A stretch of DNA of 32,645 bases, taken from the NCBI GenBank assembly GCA_018715745.1, contig DVLA01000053.1, positions 1 to 32,645 of the forward strand, written 5' to 3'. Positions 22,732-31,995 of this stretch are shown here, piece by piece. The stretch comes from Candidatus Coprenecus stercoripullorum (GTDB lineage Bacteria > Bacteroidota > Bacteroidia > Bacteroidales > UBA932). The translations under genes and the position numbers were made by a program. The notes under the pieces were generated by a model. It was not told the origin of the DNA. It did not search any database and worked only from the letters and a program-made list of their open reading frames with translations. The number at the start of each line of letters is the position of its first letter. The stretch's first letter is position 1.

Positions 22732-23546
22732 TGAACACGAAATTCCTTAAAACCCTGATTATGGCAATGGCCATCCCGATAGCCTGGTCCTGCTCCACAA
22801 CGAACAATATCGCCTATATCCAGGACCGCGTACTGGACAGGCCGGAGGAAATAGACCAGAACGCCGGCATCGTCATACAGCCGAAAGACCAGATCTCGAT
22901 AGTGGTATCCAGCCGTAACCCGGAACTGGTCCCCATGTTCAACCTCCCGGTAGTAAGCTACCAGGCCGGATCCGAAATGGTATCCTCGGCCGGATCCCAG
23001 AGGCTCATGGGCTATTCTGTAGACAACAACGGGGACATAGACTTTCCCATACTCGGGAAACTTCACGTGGCCGGCATGACCCGCTGGCAGCTGTCGGACA
23101 TGATAAAGGACATGCTGCTGGACAAGGGGTTCCTGAACGACGCTGTGGTTACGGTGGAATTCCTGAACTTCAAGATTTCCGTAATGGGGGAAGTCAACGC
23201 CCCCGGCACCTATACCATCGACGGGGACAAGATTACCATACTGCAGGCAATAAGCCTCGCCCACGACCTGACAATCTTCGGGAAAAGAGAGAACGTATCG
23301 GTAATACGGGAACAGAACGGCAAGAGGGTTATTTACGATGTAAACCTCTGCTCAACAAGGCTGTTCGAATCTCCCGCCTACTATCTCCAGCAGAACGACA
23401 TCATCTACGTGGAGCCGAGCAAGATCAAGGCAAAACAGTCAACGCTTGATGACAAGGGACTGAGGATGACAAGCATACTCGTATCCTCCGGTTCGCTTTT
23501 AGTATCGATAGCAACACTACTGGTAAGCATATTCGCAATAAATTAG
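22731..23546 (+). CDS. Polysaccharide export lipoprotein (Wza-like)
   Basis: 271 aa. Lipoprotein signal with Cys21 (PIAWSC), a poly_export domain (about 45-130: IVIQPKDQISIVV, DIDFPILGKLHVAGMT), then one SLBB-type domain (about 140-220: ISVMGEVNAPGTYTID, ITILQAISLAHDL, NDIIYVEP) and a C-terminal hydrophobic helix (about 245-271). The family forms the outer-membrane and periplasmic channel for capsule or exopolysaccharide export. The protein is short compared with E. coli Wza, normal for Bacteroidota. The ATG overlaps the rfbA stop by one base, and the Wzc-like gene follows after six bases. Confidence 0.93.
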   Translation: MNTKFLKTLIMAMAIPIAWSCSTTNNIAYIQDRVLDRPEEIDQNAGIVIQPKDQISIVVSSRNPELVPMFNLPVVSYQAGSEMVSSAGSQRLMGYSVDNNGDIDFPILGKLHVAGMTRWQLSDMIKDMLLDKGFLNDAVVTVEFLNFKISVMGEVNAPGTYTIDGDKITILQAISLAHDLTIFGKRENVSVIREQNGKRVIYDVNLCSTRLFESPAYYLQQNDIIYVEPSKIKAKQSTLDDKGLRMTSILVSSGSLLVSIATLLVSIFAIN

Positions 23547-23552
23547 ACCGAC

Positions 23553-25961
23553 ATGAGCGACAATTTCGAAAACACGGGCAACAGCGGGGCGCCGGCCCAG
23601 GGCGACAGCTCCAAATCCATAATGTATTATGTAAAGGAACTGATATGGGACTACAAATGGTGGTACGTGGCAACGGTGCTACTGTGCATCGCGGCAGCAT
23701 TCTTCTACCTTTACAAGACACCTGCAACATATACCAGGACCGCCAAGGTCATAATCTCCGAAGACGCCCAGGACGCGGCAATGCGCAACATGACGGCCGC
23801 ATTCAGCAGCATCAACCCATACGGAGGCTCCGCGAGCGAGAACGTCAACAACGAAATAGAGGCGATTTCATCCCCCGACCTGATGGAACAGGTAGTGCTC
23901 CGCCTTGGACTGGAAACCCGCTATACGGAACTCCAGTCATTCAGGGAAGTGGAGATGTACCGCAATACGCCGTTCACGGTCACCCGGACAGGAGACAACC
24001 CTGCCTCGTCATTCTCGTTCACGGCCGCAATAAATGAAGACAGCACCTTCACCCTTGACGACTTCCGCATAGGCGGGAAGGAAATAAAGGGAGAAGTCAA
24101 GGGACGTCCCGGCGACACGCTTTCCACACCGGTAGGAGGCATACTGGTCAGCCCCACCATGTATTTCGGGCAATGGGATGACGACGTAAGAGTCAACTGG
24201 ACCAATGCCAAATCGGCCGGCAAGGCCTATAACGGTTCGCTGAACGTCTCTCTCTCAGGCAAACAGTCCTCGGTCGTGGTCCTTACCCAGACCGACATGT
24301 TCCCTGCCCGGGCCGAGAGCATCCTGTCCGCCCTGATAGACGTTTACAATGAACTCTGGGTCCATGACCGCAACCGCTCGGCCAGGAACACGTCCGAATT
24401 CATAAACGAGCGTCTTATTGTCATCGAGGCGGAATTAGGCGGGATAGAAGAGTCCCTGAGGGAATACAAGGAAGAGAACCGCCTGACCGACCTGCAAAGC
24501 GCATCCGAGACCTACCTGAGCGAATCCTCGGAATACGCCACGAGAAGTTTCGAGGTAAACAACCAGTTGGCTATAGCGAATTATATCAAGGAGTACCTCA
24601 ACGACCCTTCCCACAGGATGGCCCTGATCCCGGCCAATTCCGGGATATCCAGCGCAAACGTGGAAGCGCAGATAGCCGAATACAACAACATGCTGCTGCG
24701 CCGCGAAAGGCTCCTGACCACCAGCAGCGAGCAGAACCCGGTCGTAACCGACCTCACCTACTCGATGGAGTCCATACGGGAAACCATCCTGCGCTCCATC
24801 GAGAACCTCATCGCCACCCTGGAGCTGCAGGCGGACAAAATCGCCGCCCAGGAAGAGCAGATAATGTCCAAGATCGCCTCCAGCTCGGGCCAGGAGCTCC
24901 AGCTGCTCTCGTTCGAGAGACAGCAGAAAGTGAAGGAGTCCCTGTACATATACCTGCTGCAGAAGAGGGAAGAAAACGAAATAGCCTCACTGGTGAACGT
25001 AGGCAATACCCGCCTCATCATGGAGCCTAACGGTCCCTCCGCCCCGATAGCCCCCAACAGGAACCTCATACTTTTAGTCGCACTGGCTCTTGGATGCGCT
25101 CTGCCGTTCGCCGTGATATTCGTCATAAAGAGCGCTGACACCACTGTCAAGGGCAAACCGGACCTGTCTTCGATAGACATACCTTTCCTCGCCGAGATCC
25201 CCATGGTCAACACGGGCCACAAATCCAGGTGGGAAAGACTGACTATGAGCGAAAAATACGACAACTCCAACCGCAAGATAATCATCAGCGCCTCGAACAG
25301 GGACTATATCAACGAAGCCTTCAGGGTGCTCCGCACCAACCTGGACCTGATGCTCGGGAAGAAAGACGGATGCCGGACCATAATGGGCACCTCTCTCAAT
25401 CCCGACGCCGGCAAGACATTCATCATGATGAACACCGCTGCCAGCATGGCCGTCAAGGGGGCCAAGGTCCTGCTGATAGACCTGGACATGAGAAAGGCGA
25501 CCCTAAGCAAATCATTGGGAGACTGGCGCAAGGGCATATCATCATGGCTCAACGGAGACGCCGATGACTACAGGCCGCTAATAAAAAACATCAGCGACAA
25601 CCTCGCCGTACTGCCGGTAGGCACCGTCCCTCCCAACCCTTCCGAACTCCTGCTTTCAGACAGGTTCGAGAGGCTTATGACGGAATGCAGGAATGAATAC
25701 AAATACATATTCATAGACTGCCCTCCAATGGACCTTGTGGCCGACACGTCCATCATCGCCCAGTATGCCGAGATGACAATGTTCGTAATGCGTTCAGGAG
25801 TATTCGACAAACGCGCCCTGCCCATAATCGCGGACAAGTACAGGGAAGGCACCCTCAAACGCATGGCCATAGTGCTCAACGGAGTGGCGCTGCGAAACAT
25901 GCGCTACGGATACGGTTACGGCTACGGCAAGTACGGATATTATGGAGATTCCGGGCATTAG
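23553..25961 (+). CDS. Wzc-like polysaccharide co-polymerase and tyrosine autokinase
   Basis: 802 aa fused BY-kinase. An N-terminal cytosolic stretch is followed by TM1 (about 37-55), a large periplasmic Wzz domain with coiled coils (about 280-475), TM2 (about 504-526) and a cytoplasmic kinase domain with EAFRVLRTNL, Walker A SLNPDAGKT (614-622), Walker A' LLIDLDMRK (640-648) and Walker B YIFIDCPP (718-725). The tail carries a tyrosine cluster, seven Tyr in the last 20 residues (RYGYGYGYGKYGYYGDS). In the family, cyclic Tyr phosphorylation of this tail controls chain length and export together with the Wza channel. The tail overlaps the start of the cognate phosphatase gene. Confidence 0.96.
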   Translation: MSDNFENTGNSGAPAQGDSSKSIMYYVKELIWDYKWWYVATVLLCIAAAFFYLYKTPATYTRTAKVIISEDAQDAAMRNMTAAFSSINPYGGSASENVNNEIEAISSPDLMEQVVLRLGLETRYTELQSFREVEMYRNTPFTVTRTGDNPASSFSFTAAINEDSTFTLDDFRIGGKEIKGEVKGRPGDTLSTPVGGILVSPTMYFGQWDDDVRVNWTNAKSAGKAYNGSLNVSLSGKQSSVVVLTQTDMFPARAESILSALIDVYNELWVHDRNRSARNTSEFINERLIVIEAELGGIEESLREYKEENRLTDLQSASETYLSESSEYATRSFEVNNQLAIANYIKEYLNDPSHRMALIPANSGISSANVEAQIAEYNNMLLRRERLLTTSSEQNPVVTDLTYSMESIRETILRSIENLIATLELQADKIAAQEEQIMSKIASSSGQELQLLSFERQQKVKESLYIYLLQKREENEIASLVNVGNTRLIMEPNGPSAPIAPNRNLILLVALALGCALPFAVIFVIKSADTTVKGKPDLSSIDIPFLAEIPMVNTGHKSRWERLTMSEKYDNSNRKIIISASNRDYINEAFRVLRTNLDLMLGKKDGCRTIMGTSLNPDAGKTFIMMNTAASMAVKGAKVLLIDLDMRKATLSKSLGDWRKGISSWLNGDADDYRPLIKNISDNLAVLPVGTVPPNPSELLLSDRFERLMTECRNEYKYIFIDCPPMDLVADTSIIAQYAEMTMFVMRSGVFDKRALPIIADKYREGTLKRMAIVLNGVALRNMRYGYGYGYGKYGYYGDSGH

Positions 25962-26661
25962 AAAAGAAAGCATAGCCGGCTCGGGGATACTCTGCGGGGC
26001 GGCCGACAGGCACAGCCACATTATATGGGGTGTGGATGACGGATGCCCGGACAGCGCCGAGTCCCTATCCGCCCTCGCATTCATGGAATCCGCCGGGATA
26101 AGTGACGTATGGGCCACCCCCCATATCAACGAGTACATGCCCAATACGACGGAAGGGCTCAAAAAAGCCTTTGAGGCCCTCCGCGCTGCATATACTGGGC
26201 CCGTAAGGCTGCACCTTGCCGCCGAATACATGCTCGACACCCTGCTCCTTGAAAGGATGGAAAAGAGAGACCTGCTTGTCATGGAAGGGAACATCCTGCT
26301 CGTGGAGGCATCCACCTGGAACCCTCCGGTGGACCTGCACGGTATTTTAAAGGAGATAATGTCGGCCGGTTACCGCCCGCTGATAGCTCATCCCGAAAGA
26401 TACCGCTACATGCAGGAAGACGACTATGCTTCGCTTGTAGGCTGCGGAGCCCTGTTACAGCTCAACCTGCCCTCTCTCACCGGTTTCTACGGGGAAACGG
26501 CACGGGAGAAAGCCTCGGCGCTGCTACGGAAAGGCATGTACTCATGCGCCGGCTCCGACTGCCACCGCAGCGCTACCGTCGCGGAACAGTACAACGCGGC
26601 CGTCCTCAAACGCGGGACGGTGCGCCTGCTCGGGCAGCTTCTAAAGAAAAACCTGACTTAA
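25942..26661 (+). CDS. PHP-type tyrosine phosphatase (CpsB/YwqE-like)
   Basis: 239 aa. CpsB/YwqE-family phosphatase that dephosphorylates the BY-kinase tail. Metal-site residues of the PHP fold are present: H24-S-H26 with GVDDG (30-34), H61 in ATPH, E95, H150 in LIAHPERY, D206 and H208 in GSDCHR. The start at 25942 lies 20 bases inside the kinase tail codons; no later Met precedes the first metal motif, so this start is required. Kinase and phosphatase form the usual phosphorylation pair of capsule loci. Confidence 0.93.
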   Translation: MEIPGIRKESIAGSGILCGAADRHSHIIWGVDDGCPDSAESLSALAFMESAGISDVWATPHINEYMPNTTEGLKKAFEALRAAYTGPVRLHLAAEYMLDTLLLERMEKRDLLVMEGNILLVEASTWNPPVDLHGILKEIMSAGYRPLIAHPERYRYMQEDDYASLVGCGALLQLNLPSLTGFYGETAREKASALLRKGMYSCAGSDCHRSATVAEQYNAAVLKRGTVRLLGQLLKKNLT

Positions 26662-26673
26662 AACTATTGCACC

Positions 26674-28620
26674 ATGCACAGACTTATCGAGAAATTCCAC
26701 CTGGACAGATTCATGAACTCATGGGCCGTACTCATTCTCGACACTGTAATATCGACCATGGCCTCAGCCATTGTACTATTCATTTCGGGAGCCCTGTTCG
26801 CCCACGAAGTGCTACCGCCGCTGCTGCAGCTGTGGTGGATATGCGGAGCGTTCGTGTTTTCCGTCATCCCGTTCCTGCTGTTCAGGACACACAAGCTGAT
26901 TATACGGCATTCCTCGCTCAGGGAAATAGGCATGCTATCCATAGCCGTGCTGCTGAAGGGAATACTCCTTACCGCACTGGTAGCCTCACTTCCCTACGGG
27001 AACATAGGAAGCGGCAGGGTCCAGGCGACACTCATACTCGACACCTTGGTTACCATCTTCGCATTAGTAACCGTAAGGGTAATAATGCTCTATACCTACG
27101 ATGCCCTCAAAAGGCGCAGCTTCAGCTACAAACCAAGGAAAAGGGTGCTGATATACGGCATAGGGGACAAGTCGGTCGCCATGATCACGCGGCTGCAGAA
27201 CTCCCCGCACTACAGGGTCGTAGGATTCCTCACCCACGGTTCCGTTCCTGAAAAGCACCTGATCTCGGGACTCAGGGTATTCTATTTCAAGGACGAGAAA
27301 AGCATAGTCTACCTGCGTGAAAACGTAGGGCTCGAAGCCGTGCTGTTCACAAGGGCGTCACAGGCCCGGGAAGAGCAGTCGAGACTTATAAAATACTGTG
27401 CGGCAAACAAGGTAAGGGTGCTGATAGCCCCTGAAATAGACGAAATATCAGACGGGAAGGTCTCGCAGGCCACCGTACGCAAGGTCAAGATAGAAGACCT
27501 GCTCGGACGCGAGGAGATAAAAATATCGTTAGATGAAATCATGGCGAATTTCAAGGACAGGACAGTAATGGTCACCGGGGCTGCCGGAAGCATAGGCAGC
27601 GAGCTCTGCCGCCAGTTGGCCGAATTCGGGGTCTCGAAACTGATACTCTTCGACAACGCCGAGACGCCCATGCACAACCTGCGCATAGAACTCGGGGAAA
27701 AGTTCCCCGGCTTGGACTTCACCCCTGTCATAGGGGACGTAAGGCTGCGCCCTCGGCTGGATTTCGCTTTCAGGAAGCACCGGCCCGACGTAGTCTTCCA
27801 TGCCGCCGCATACAAGCATGTTCCCCTGATGGAGGAAAACCCATGTGAGGCGATACTGGTAAATACGGCCGGCACGCGCTACGTAGCAGACATGTGCATA
27901 CGGTACGACGTGGAAAAGATGGTCATGATCTCCACGGACAAGGCCGTAAACCCGACGAACGTCATGGGATGCACCAAGAGACTGGCCGAAATCTACGTCC
28001 AGGCCCTGGGGCTCTCGATGGAAAGGGGCGAAAGGGAGGGACGCACGAAATTCATAACCACCCGTTTCGGGAACGTGCTGGGATCGAACGGATCGGTCAT
28101 CCCCCGCTTCCGGGAGCAGATAGAGAGGGGCGGCCCCGTAACGGTTACGGACAAGGATATTACGAGATTCTTCATGACCATACCGGAGGCCTGCCGTTTA
28201 GTCATGGAAGCCGCCACAATAAGTTCCGGCAACCAGATACTCGTCTTCGACATGGGCAAGCCGGTCAAGATAGACTCCCTGGCCAGAAGGATGATAGAGC
28301 TGGCCGGCTACGAGCCTGACAAGGACATAAAGATAAAATACACCGGGCTGAGGCCGGGAGAAAAACTGTACGAGGAAGTGCTGTCCAACAAGGAAAACAC
28401 CGTACCCACCTCGCACGAACGCATCCTTGTCGCTAAAGTGCGCAACTACAGCTACGACAGCATAAGGGAGACATTCGACGAGCTCGAGCGCCTCTCGCGG
28501 GAAGTCGACATCCCTTCCGCCATAAGGCTCATGAAAGCCACCGTGCCCGAATACAAGTCCCAGAACTCCCCCTTCGAAAAATACGACATCCCTGGACAAC
28601 AGGAAGAAAACAGGGCGTAA
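26674..28620 (+). CDS. WbpM/CapD-type membrane UDP-sugar 4,6-dehydratase
   Basis: 648 aa. Four predicted membrane helices within residues 15-140, then a Rossmann domain with YGIGDKS (about 161-167), then the extended-SDR catalytic domain starting VTGAAGSIGSE (300-310). The catalytic region STDKAVNPTNVMGCTKR (420-436) has the S-T-D-K and M-G-x-x-K arrangement of the long WbpM/CapD group, where Tyr is replaced by Met. Family members convert UDP-GlcNAc to the 4-keto-6-deoxy sugar, the precursor of QuiNAc, FucNAc or bacillosamine-type residues. The actual product cannot be fixed here. No aminotransferase lies in the window. Confidence 0.93.
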   Translation: MHRLIEKFHLDRFMNSWAVLILDTVISTMASAIVLFISGALFAHEVLPPLLQLWWICGAFVFSVIPFLLFRTHKLIIRHSSLREIGMLSIAVLLKGILLTALVASLPYGNIGSGRVQATLILDTLVTIFALVTVRVIMLYTYDALKRRSFSYKPRKRVLIYGIGDKSVAMITRLQNSPHYRVVGFLTHGSVPEKHLISGLRVFYFKDEKSIVYLRENVGLEAVLFTRASQAREEQSRLIKYCAANKVRVLIAPEIDEISDGKVSQATVRKVKIEDLLGREEIKISLDEIMANFKDRTVMVTGAAGSIGSELCRQLAEFGVSKLILFDNAETPMHNLRIELGEKFPGLDFTPVIGDVRLRPRLDFAFRKHRPDVVFHAAAYKHVPLMEENPCEAILVNTAGTRYVADMCIRYDVEKMVMISTDKAVNPTNVMGCTKRLAEIYVQALGLSMERGEREGRTKFITTRFGNVLGSNGSVIPRFREQIERGGPVTVTDKDITRFFMTIPEACRLVMEAATISSGNQILVFDMGKPVKIDSLARRMIELAGYEPDKDIKIKYTGLRPGEKLYEEVLSNKENTVPTSHERILVAKVRNYSYDSIRETFDELERLSREVDIPSAIRLMKATVPEYKSQNSPFEKYDIPGQQEENRA

Positions 28621-28743
28621 GACAATATGCTGCTACATCATAAATAAAGCCGGACAGGATATCGGAATTCAAGGAAACAGGAAGCACAAAAGACTACTGG
28701 AGACAGAAATACGGAATAATAGATAAAATTCAATAAAATAACT
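28621..28743. other. AT-rich intergenic gap, nothing clear
   Basis: 123 bases between the dehydratase and the dehydrogenase. AT-rich, no TAnnTTTG box, no hairpin with a T-run, no plausible ORF. It may simply mark a junction between gene blocks of the polysaccharide locus. Confidence 0.4.
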
Positions 28744-30009
28744 ATGAAAGAAACTAAAATCTGCGTCATCGGCCTCGGATATGTGGGTCTGCCGCTTGCA
28801 AGGCTGTTTTCGACAAAATACAGGACCATAGGATTCGACATGAATCCGGCAAGGGTGGATGCCCTGATGGCCGGACACGATGCGACGCTGGAAGTATCGG
28901 ACGAGTTGCTTCAGAGCGCCATTAGAAACGGCTTCGTCTGCACGGCGGACATTGAGAAGATACGCGACTGCAATTTCTATGTAGTGGCAGTGCCTACACC
29001 GGTAGATGAAAACAACAATCCAGACCTCACACCCCTGTACGGCGCCAGCACCACGGTCGGAAAAGTCATATCCAAAGGAGACGTGGTCGTATACGAATCC
29101 ACCGTATATCCCGGGGTAACCGAAGACGAATGCATACCGGTGGTGGAAAAGGTATCTGGACTGAAATTCAATACGGATTTCTTTGCAGGCTACAGCCCGG
29201 AAAGGATAAATCCCGGCGACAAGTTGCACACAGTGGAAAAAATAAAGAAAGTAACCTCGGGCTCCACACCTGAAATCGGCAAATTGGTCAATGACGTATA
29301 CAGTTCTGTCATAGAAGCAGGAACGCACCTTGCGCCCAGCATAAAAGTGGCGGAGGCGGCAAAAGTAATAGAAAACTCCCAGAGAGACATCAATATCGCA
29401 TTCGTAAACGAACTTTCAAAGATATTCAACAGGTTGGGCATCGACACGCAAGACGTGCTTGAAGCGGCTTCCACCAAATGGAACTTCCTGCCGTTCAAGC
29501 CCGGCCTCGTCGGAGGACACTGCATTGGGGTGGACCCCTACTATCTCGCCCAATGCGCGCAGAGACACGGCTACAACCCTGAAATCATCCTTGCAGGGCG
29601 CCGCATGAACGACGGCATGGGCGAATATGTCGCCACCGAGACGGTAAAGCTGATGCTCAAAAAGGGTATACAGGTTCTCGGCAGCAAACTCCTCATCCTC
29701 GGCTTTACATTCAAGGAGAACTGCCCGGACGTACGCAATACCAAAGTCATCGACATCTACAGGACACTGAAGGAATACAAGATAAACGTAACCGTATACG
29801 ACCCGTGGGCCAATCCAGGCACTGTAATGCATGAATACGGCATCGAGATAACAAACGTTCTGCCCAAAGAAAAGTTCGACACGGCCATCCTCGCGGTAGC
29901 ACACAGGAAATTCGAGGACATCGATGTACCTGCCATGCTGGAAAGGGACCATGTCATCTTCGATGTCAAGGCATTCCTGGAAAGGAAGATTGTAGATGGA
30001 AGACTATAA
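28744..30009 (+). CDS. UDP-HexNAc 6-dehydrogenase (TviB/WbpO-like)
   Basis: 421 aa nucleotide-sugar dehydrogenase. NAD site GLGYVGLPLA (10-19), FVVAVPTPVD-type loop at 79-88, the central EAAKVIENSQRDINIAFVNE region, catalytic Cys260 in GGHCIGVDPYYL, and the C-terminal UDP-binding domain (NCPDVRNTKVID). The family oxidises C6 of a UDP-sugar to a uronic acid in two NAD steps. With the epimerase next door, the closest pair is TviB/TviC (WbpO/WbpP), which acts on UDP-GlcNAc and gives UDP-GlcNAcA/UDP-GalNAcA. A UDP-ManNAc substrate remains possible. Confidence 0.9.
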   Translation: MKETKICVIGLGYVGLPLARLFSTKYRTIGFDMNPARVDALMAGHDATLEVSDELLQSAIRNGFVCTADIEKIRDCNFYVVAVPTPVDENNNPDLTPLYGASTTVGKVISKGDVVVYESTVYPGVTEDECIPVVEKVSGLKFNTDFFAGYSPERINPGDKLHTVEKIKKVTSGSTPEIGKLVNDVYSSVIEAGTHLAPSIKVAEAAKVIENSQRDINIAFVNELSKIFNRLGIDTQDVLEAASTKWNFLPFKPGLVGGHCIGVDPYYLAQCAQRHGYNPEIILAGRRMNDGMGEYVATETVKLMLKKGIQVLGSKLLILGFTFKENCPDVRNTKVIDIYRTLKEYKINVTVYDPWANPGTVMHEYGIEITNVLPKEKFDTAILAVAHRKFEDIDVPAMLERDHVIFDVKAFLERKIVDGRL

Positions 30010-30082
30010 TACCGAAAACTGTCCAAGCATCATCAAGGTATGCAAATCATAAAATAGGGTAAATATTAGCGACTATTATACC

Positions 30083-31051
30083 ATGAAGATTTTAGTTACC
30101 GGCGGGGCCGGTTTTATCGGTTCAAATCTGTGCGAAGCCCTTCTTGAAAGAGGGGACAATGTTGTTTGCCTCGACAATTTCGCGACAGGGCATATTGAGA
30201 ACATCCTGCCGCTGTTCGACAGATATGCGGACAGATTCAGACTGATTGTAGGCGACATACGAAATATGGAGGACTGCCGCAAGGCCGTGGACGGCATGGA
30301 ATACGTACTTCACGAGGCTGCCCTCGGCTCGGTGCCGAGATCGATTAAAGACCCGATAACCACCAATGCAGTGAACATCGGCGGATTCCTCAACATGATA
30401 GTGGCGGCAAGGGACGCCGGTGTGAAGCGTTTCGTATTCGCCGCCAGCAGTTCCACTTACGGGGACAGCAAGACACTGCCGAAAGTGGAGGATGTCATCG
30501 GCAAGCCGCTTTCGCCGTACGCCATTACCAAATATGTAGACGAACTGTATGCGGACGTGTTCGCAAGGACATACGGGACAGAATACATAGGCCTCAGATA
30601 TTTCAATGTATTCGGCAGGCGTCAGGACCCTAACGGTGCATACGCCGCGGTCATTCCCCTGTTCGTGAAAAAGTTCATGAACCACGAATCTCCCACCATC
30701 AACGGCGACGGGGAATACAGCCGGGACTTCACCTATATCGACAACGTCATACAGATGAACATACTGGCCCTGCAGACACAGAATGCCGACGCCGTAAACC
30801 AGATCTACAACACCGCATACGGGGAACGCACAACCCTCAACCAGCTTGTGGCCTATCTGAAAGAATATCTCTCGGAATACGACCCAGAAATAGCGAAAGT
30901 CGAACCTGTCCACGGTCCCAATCGTGCAGGGGACATCCCCCACTCCCTCGCAAACGTAGACAAAGCCCGCCGGCTTCTCGGCTACAGCCCTGAATTCAGC
31001 ATGAAGCAGGGGCTCAAGGAAGCCGTAAAATGGTATTGGAATAATCTGTAA
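30083..31051 (+). CDS. UDP-HexNAc/HexNAcA 4-epimerase (TviC/WbpP-like)
   Basis: 322 aa extended-SDR epimerase. NAD motif TGGAGFIG (6-13), SSSTYG (122-127) with Tyr146 and Lys150 in SPYAITKY as the catalytic Y-x3-K, and RYFNVFGRRQDPNGAYAAVIP, typical of the WbpP/TviC/Gne group. It interconverts the C4 epimers of UDP-GlcNAc(A) and UDP-GalNAc(A). It follows the dehydrogenase after a 73-base AT-rich gap with no promoter seen. The product is likely UDP-GalNAcA for the polysaccharide. Confidence 0.92.
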   Translation: MKILVTGGAGFIGSNLCEALLERGDNVVCLDNFATGHIENILPLFDRYADRFRLIVGDIRNMEDCRKAVDGMEYVLHEAALGSVPRSIKDPITTNAVNIGGFLNMIVAARDAGVKRFVFAASSSTYGDSKTLPKVEDVIGKPLSPYAITKYVDELYADVFARTYGTEYIGLRYFNVFGRRQDPNGAYAAVIPLFVKKFMNHESPTINGDGEYSRDFTYIDNVIQMNILALQTQNADAVNQIYNTAYGERTTLNQLVAYLKEYLSEYDPEIAKVEPVHGPNRAGDIPHSLANVDKARRLLGYSPEFSMKQGLKEAVKWYWNNL

Positions 31052-31062
31052 AAAAATAAAGA

Positions 31063-31995
31063 ATGAGATTAGGTTTTATAATTCCCACGTATCCCGGTGA
31101 AAAAAGAGTTGCATTGCTCCCGGAAGACATAGATAATTTTGAAAACGAACTCCTGCTTGAACATAATTTCGGTCATACTATGGATATTCCGGATGATGCA
31201 TACAAAACTAAGGGATGCGAATTCGCTTCCAGAAAAGAAATCTTCTCATCATGCGATGCGGTATTCTGCCTAAAGCTCATTCAGCAAGAAGATTATGAGT
31301 ACCTGCGTACCGGACAGATGATTATTGGATGGACACATCCGACCGGTTCGGGCAAGATGTTTTATGAAGAGACGGCTAAAAGAATGCATTTGAAGATAGT
31401 GGATCTTGACAATATATATCCGTCAATATATTATCTGGACAAGCATGAAATCATTCCCTTTATTCCCAGGGACTTCATATGGAAAAACAGTTTTTGGGCA
31501 GGAGTCGCAAGCGTACAGCATGCCTTAGTGTCTTTAGGATATTATCCTGACAGCAACACACGAGTGGCCGTACTTGCCAACGGCAATGTCTCTCAAGGTG
31601 CCTATAACTACATATCGAAATTCGGAGTCGATATAAAGATGTTCTATCGGAAGACGATGCCTGAATTTTATAGGACTATCGGAGATTACGACATTATTAT
31701 TAACGGCATTGAGGTTGATGGTTCTGTAAAGCATATTATAACAAAGGAGATGCTGGCAGATGTAAAAAGAGGCTGCATTCTTATTGACTCTGCGGCAGAT
31801 GCCGGCAATGCCATCGAGGGTACCCACTACACATCAATCCAAGATCCTGTATATAAAGAGGACGGTCTATGGTTTTATGAAGTTAATAACGCCCCTTCCC
31901 TTCTATTCAGAAGGAGTAGCATCGAGATTAGCAAATCATTCTCAAAACATGTCTATAAGGCAGACGTTAAAAGGTTTATGAATATTTTACAGTAA
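31063..31995 (+). CDS. N5-(carboxyethyl)ornithine synthase-like opine dehydrogenase
   Basis: 310 aa, matching the length of lactococcal N5-(1-carboxyethyl)ornithine synthase. The N-terminus GFIIPTYPGEKRVALLPED is diagnostic. Residues equivalent to the pyruvate site of the related alanine dehydrogenases are visible: Arg15, Lys71 and His92 in GWTHP. The nucleotide loop is ANGNVSQGA (172-180), followed by FYRKTMPEF and IINGIEVDG. The family reductively condenses pyruvate with the side-chain amine of ornithine or lysine using NADPH. Here it lies in a polysaccharide locus beside an ATP-grasp gene, so the product is probably an N-(carboxyethyl) amino acid for surface-glycan decoration. Base composition is clearly lower in GC than upstream genes (33-40% in sampled lines). 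Confidence 0.85.
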   Translation: MRLGFIIPTYPGEKRVALLPEDIDNFENELLLEHNFGHTMDIPDDAYKTKGCEFASRKEIFSSCDAVFCLKLIQQEDYEYLRTGQMIIGWTHPTGSGKMFYEETAKRMHLKIVDLDNIYPSIYYLDKHEIIPFIPRDFIWKNSFWAGVASVQHALVSLGYYPDSNTRVAVLANGNVSQGAYNYISKFGVDIKMFYRKTMPEFYRTIGDYDIIINGIEVDGSVKHIITKEMLADVKRGCILIDSAADAGNAIEGTHYTSIQDPVYKEDGLWFYEVNNAPSLLFRRSSIEISKSFSKHVYKADVKRFMNILQ

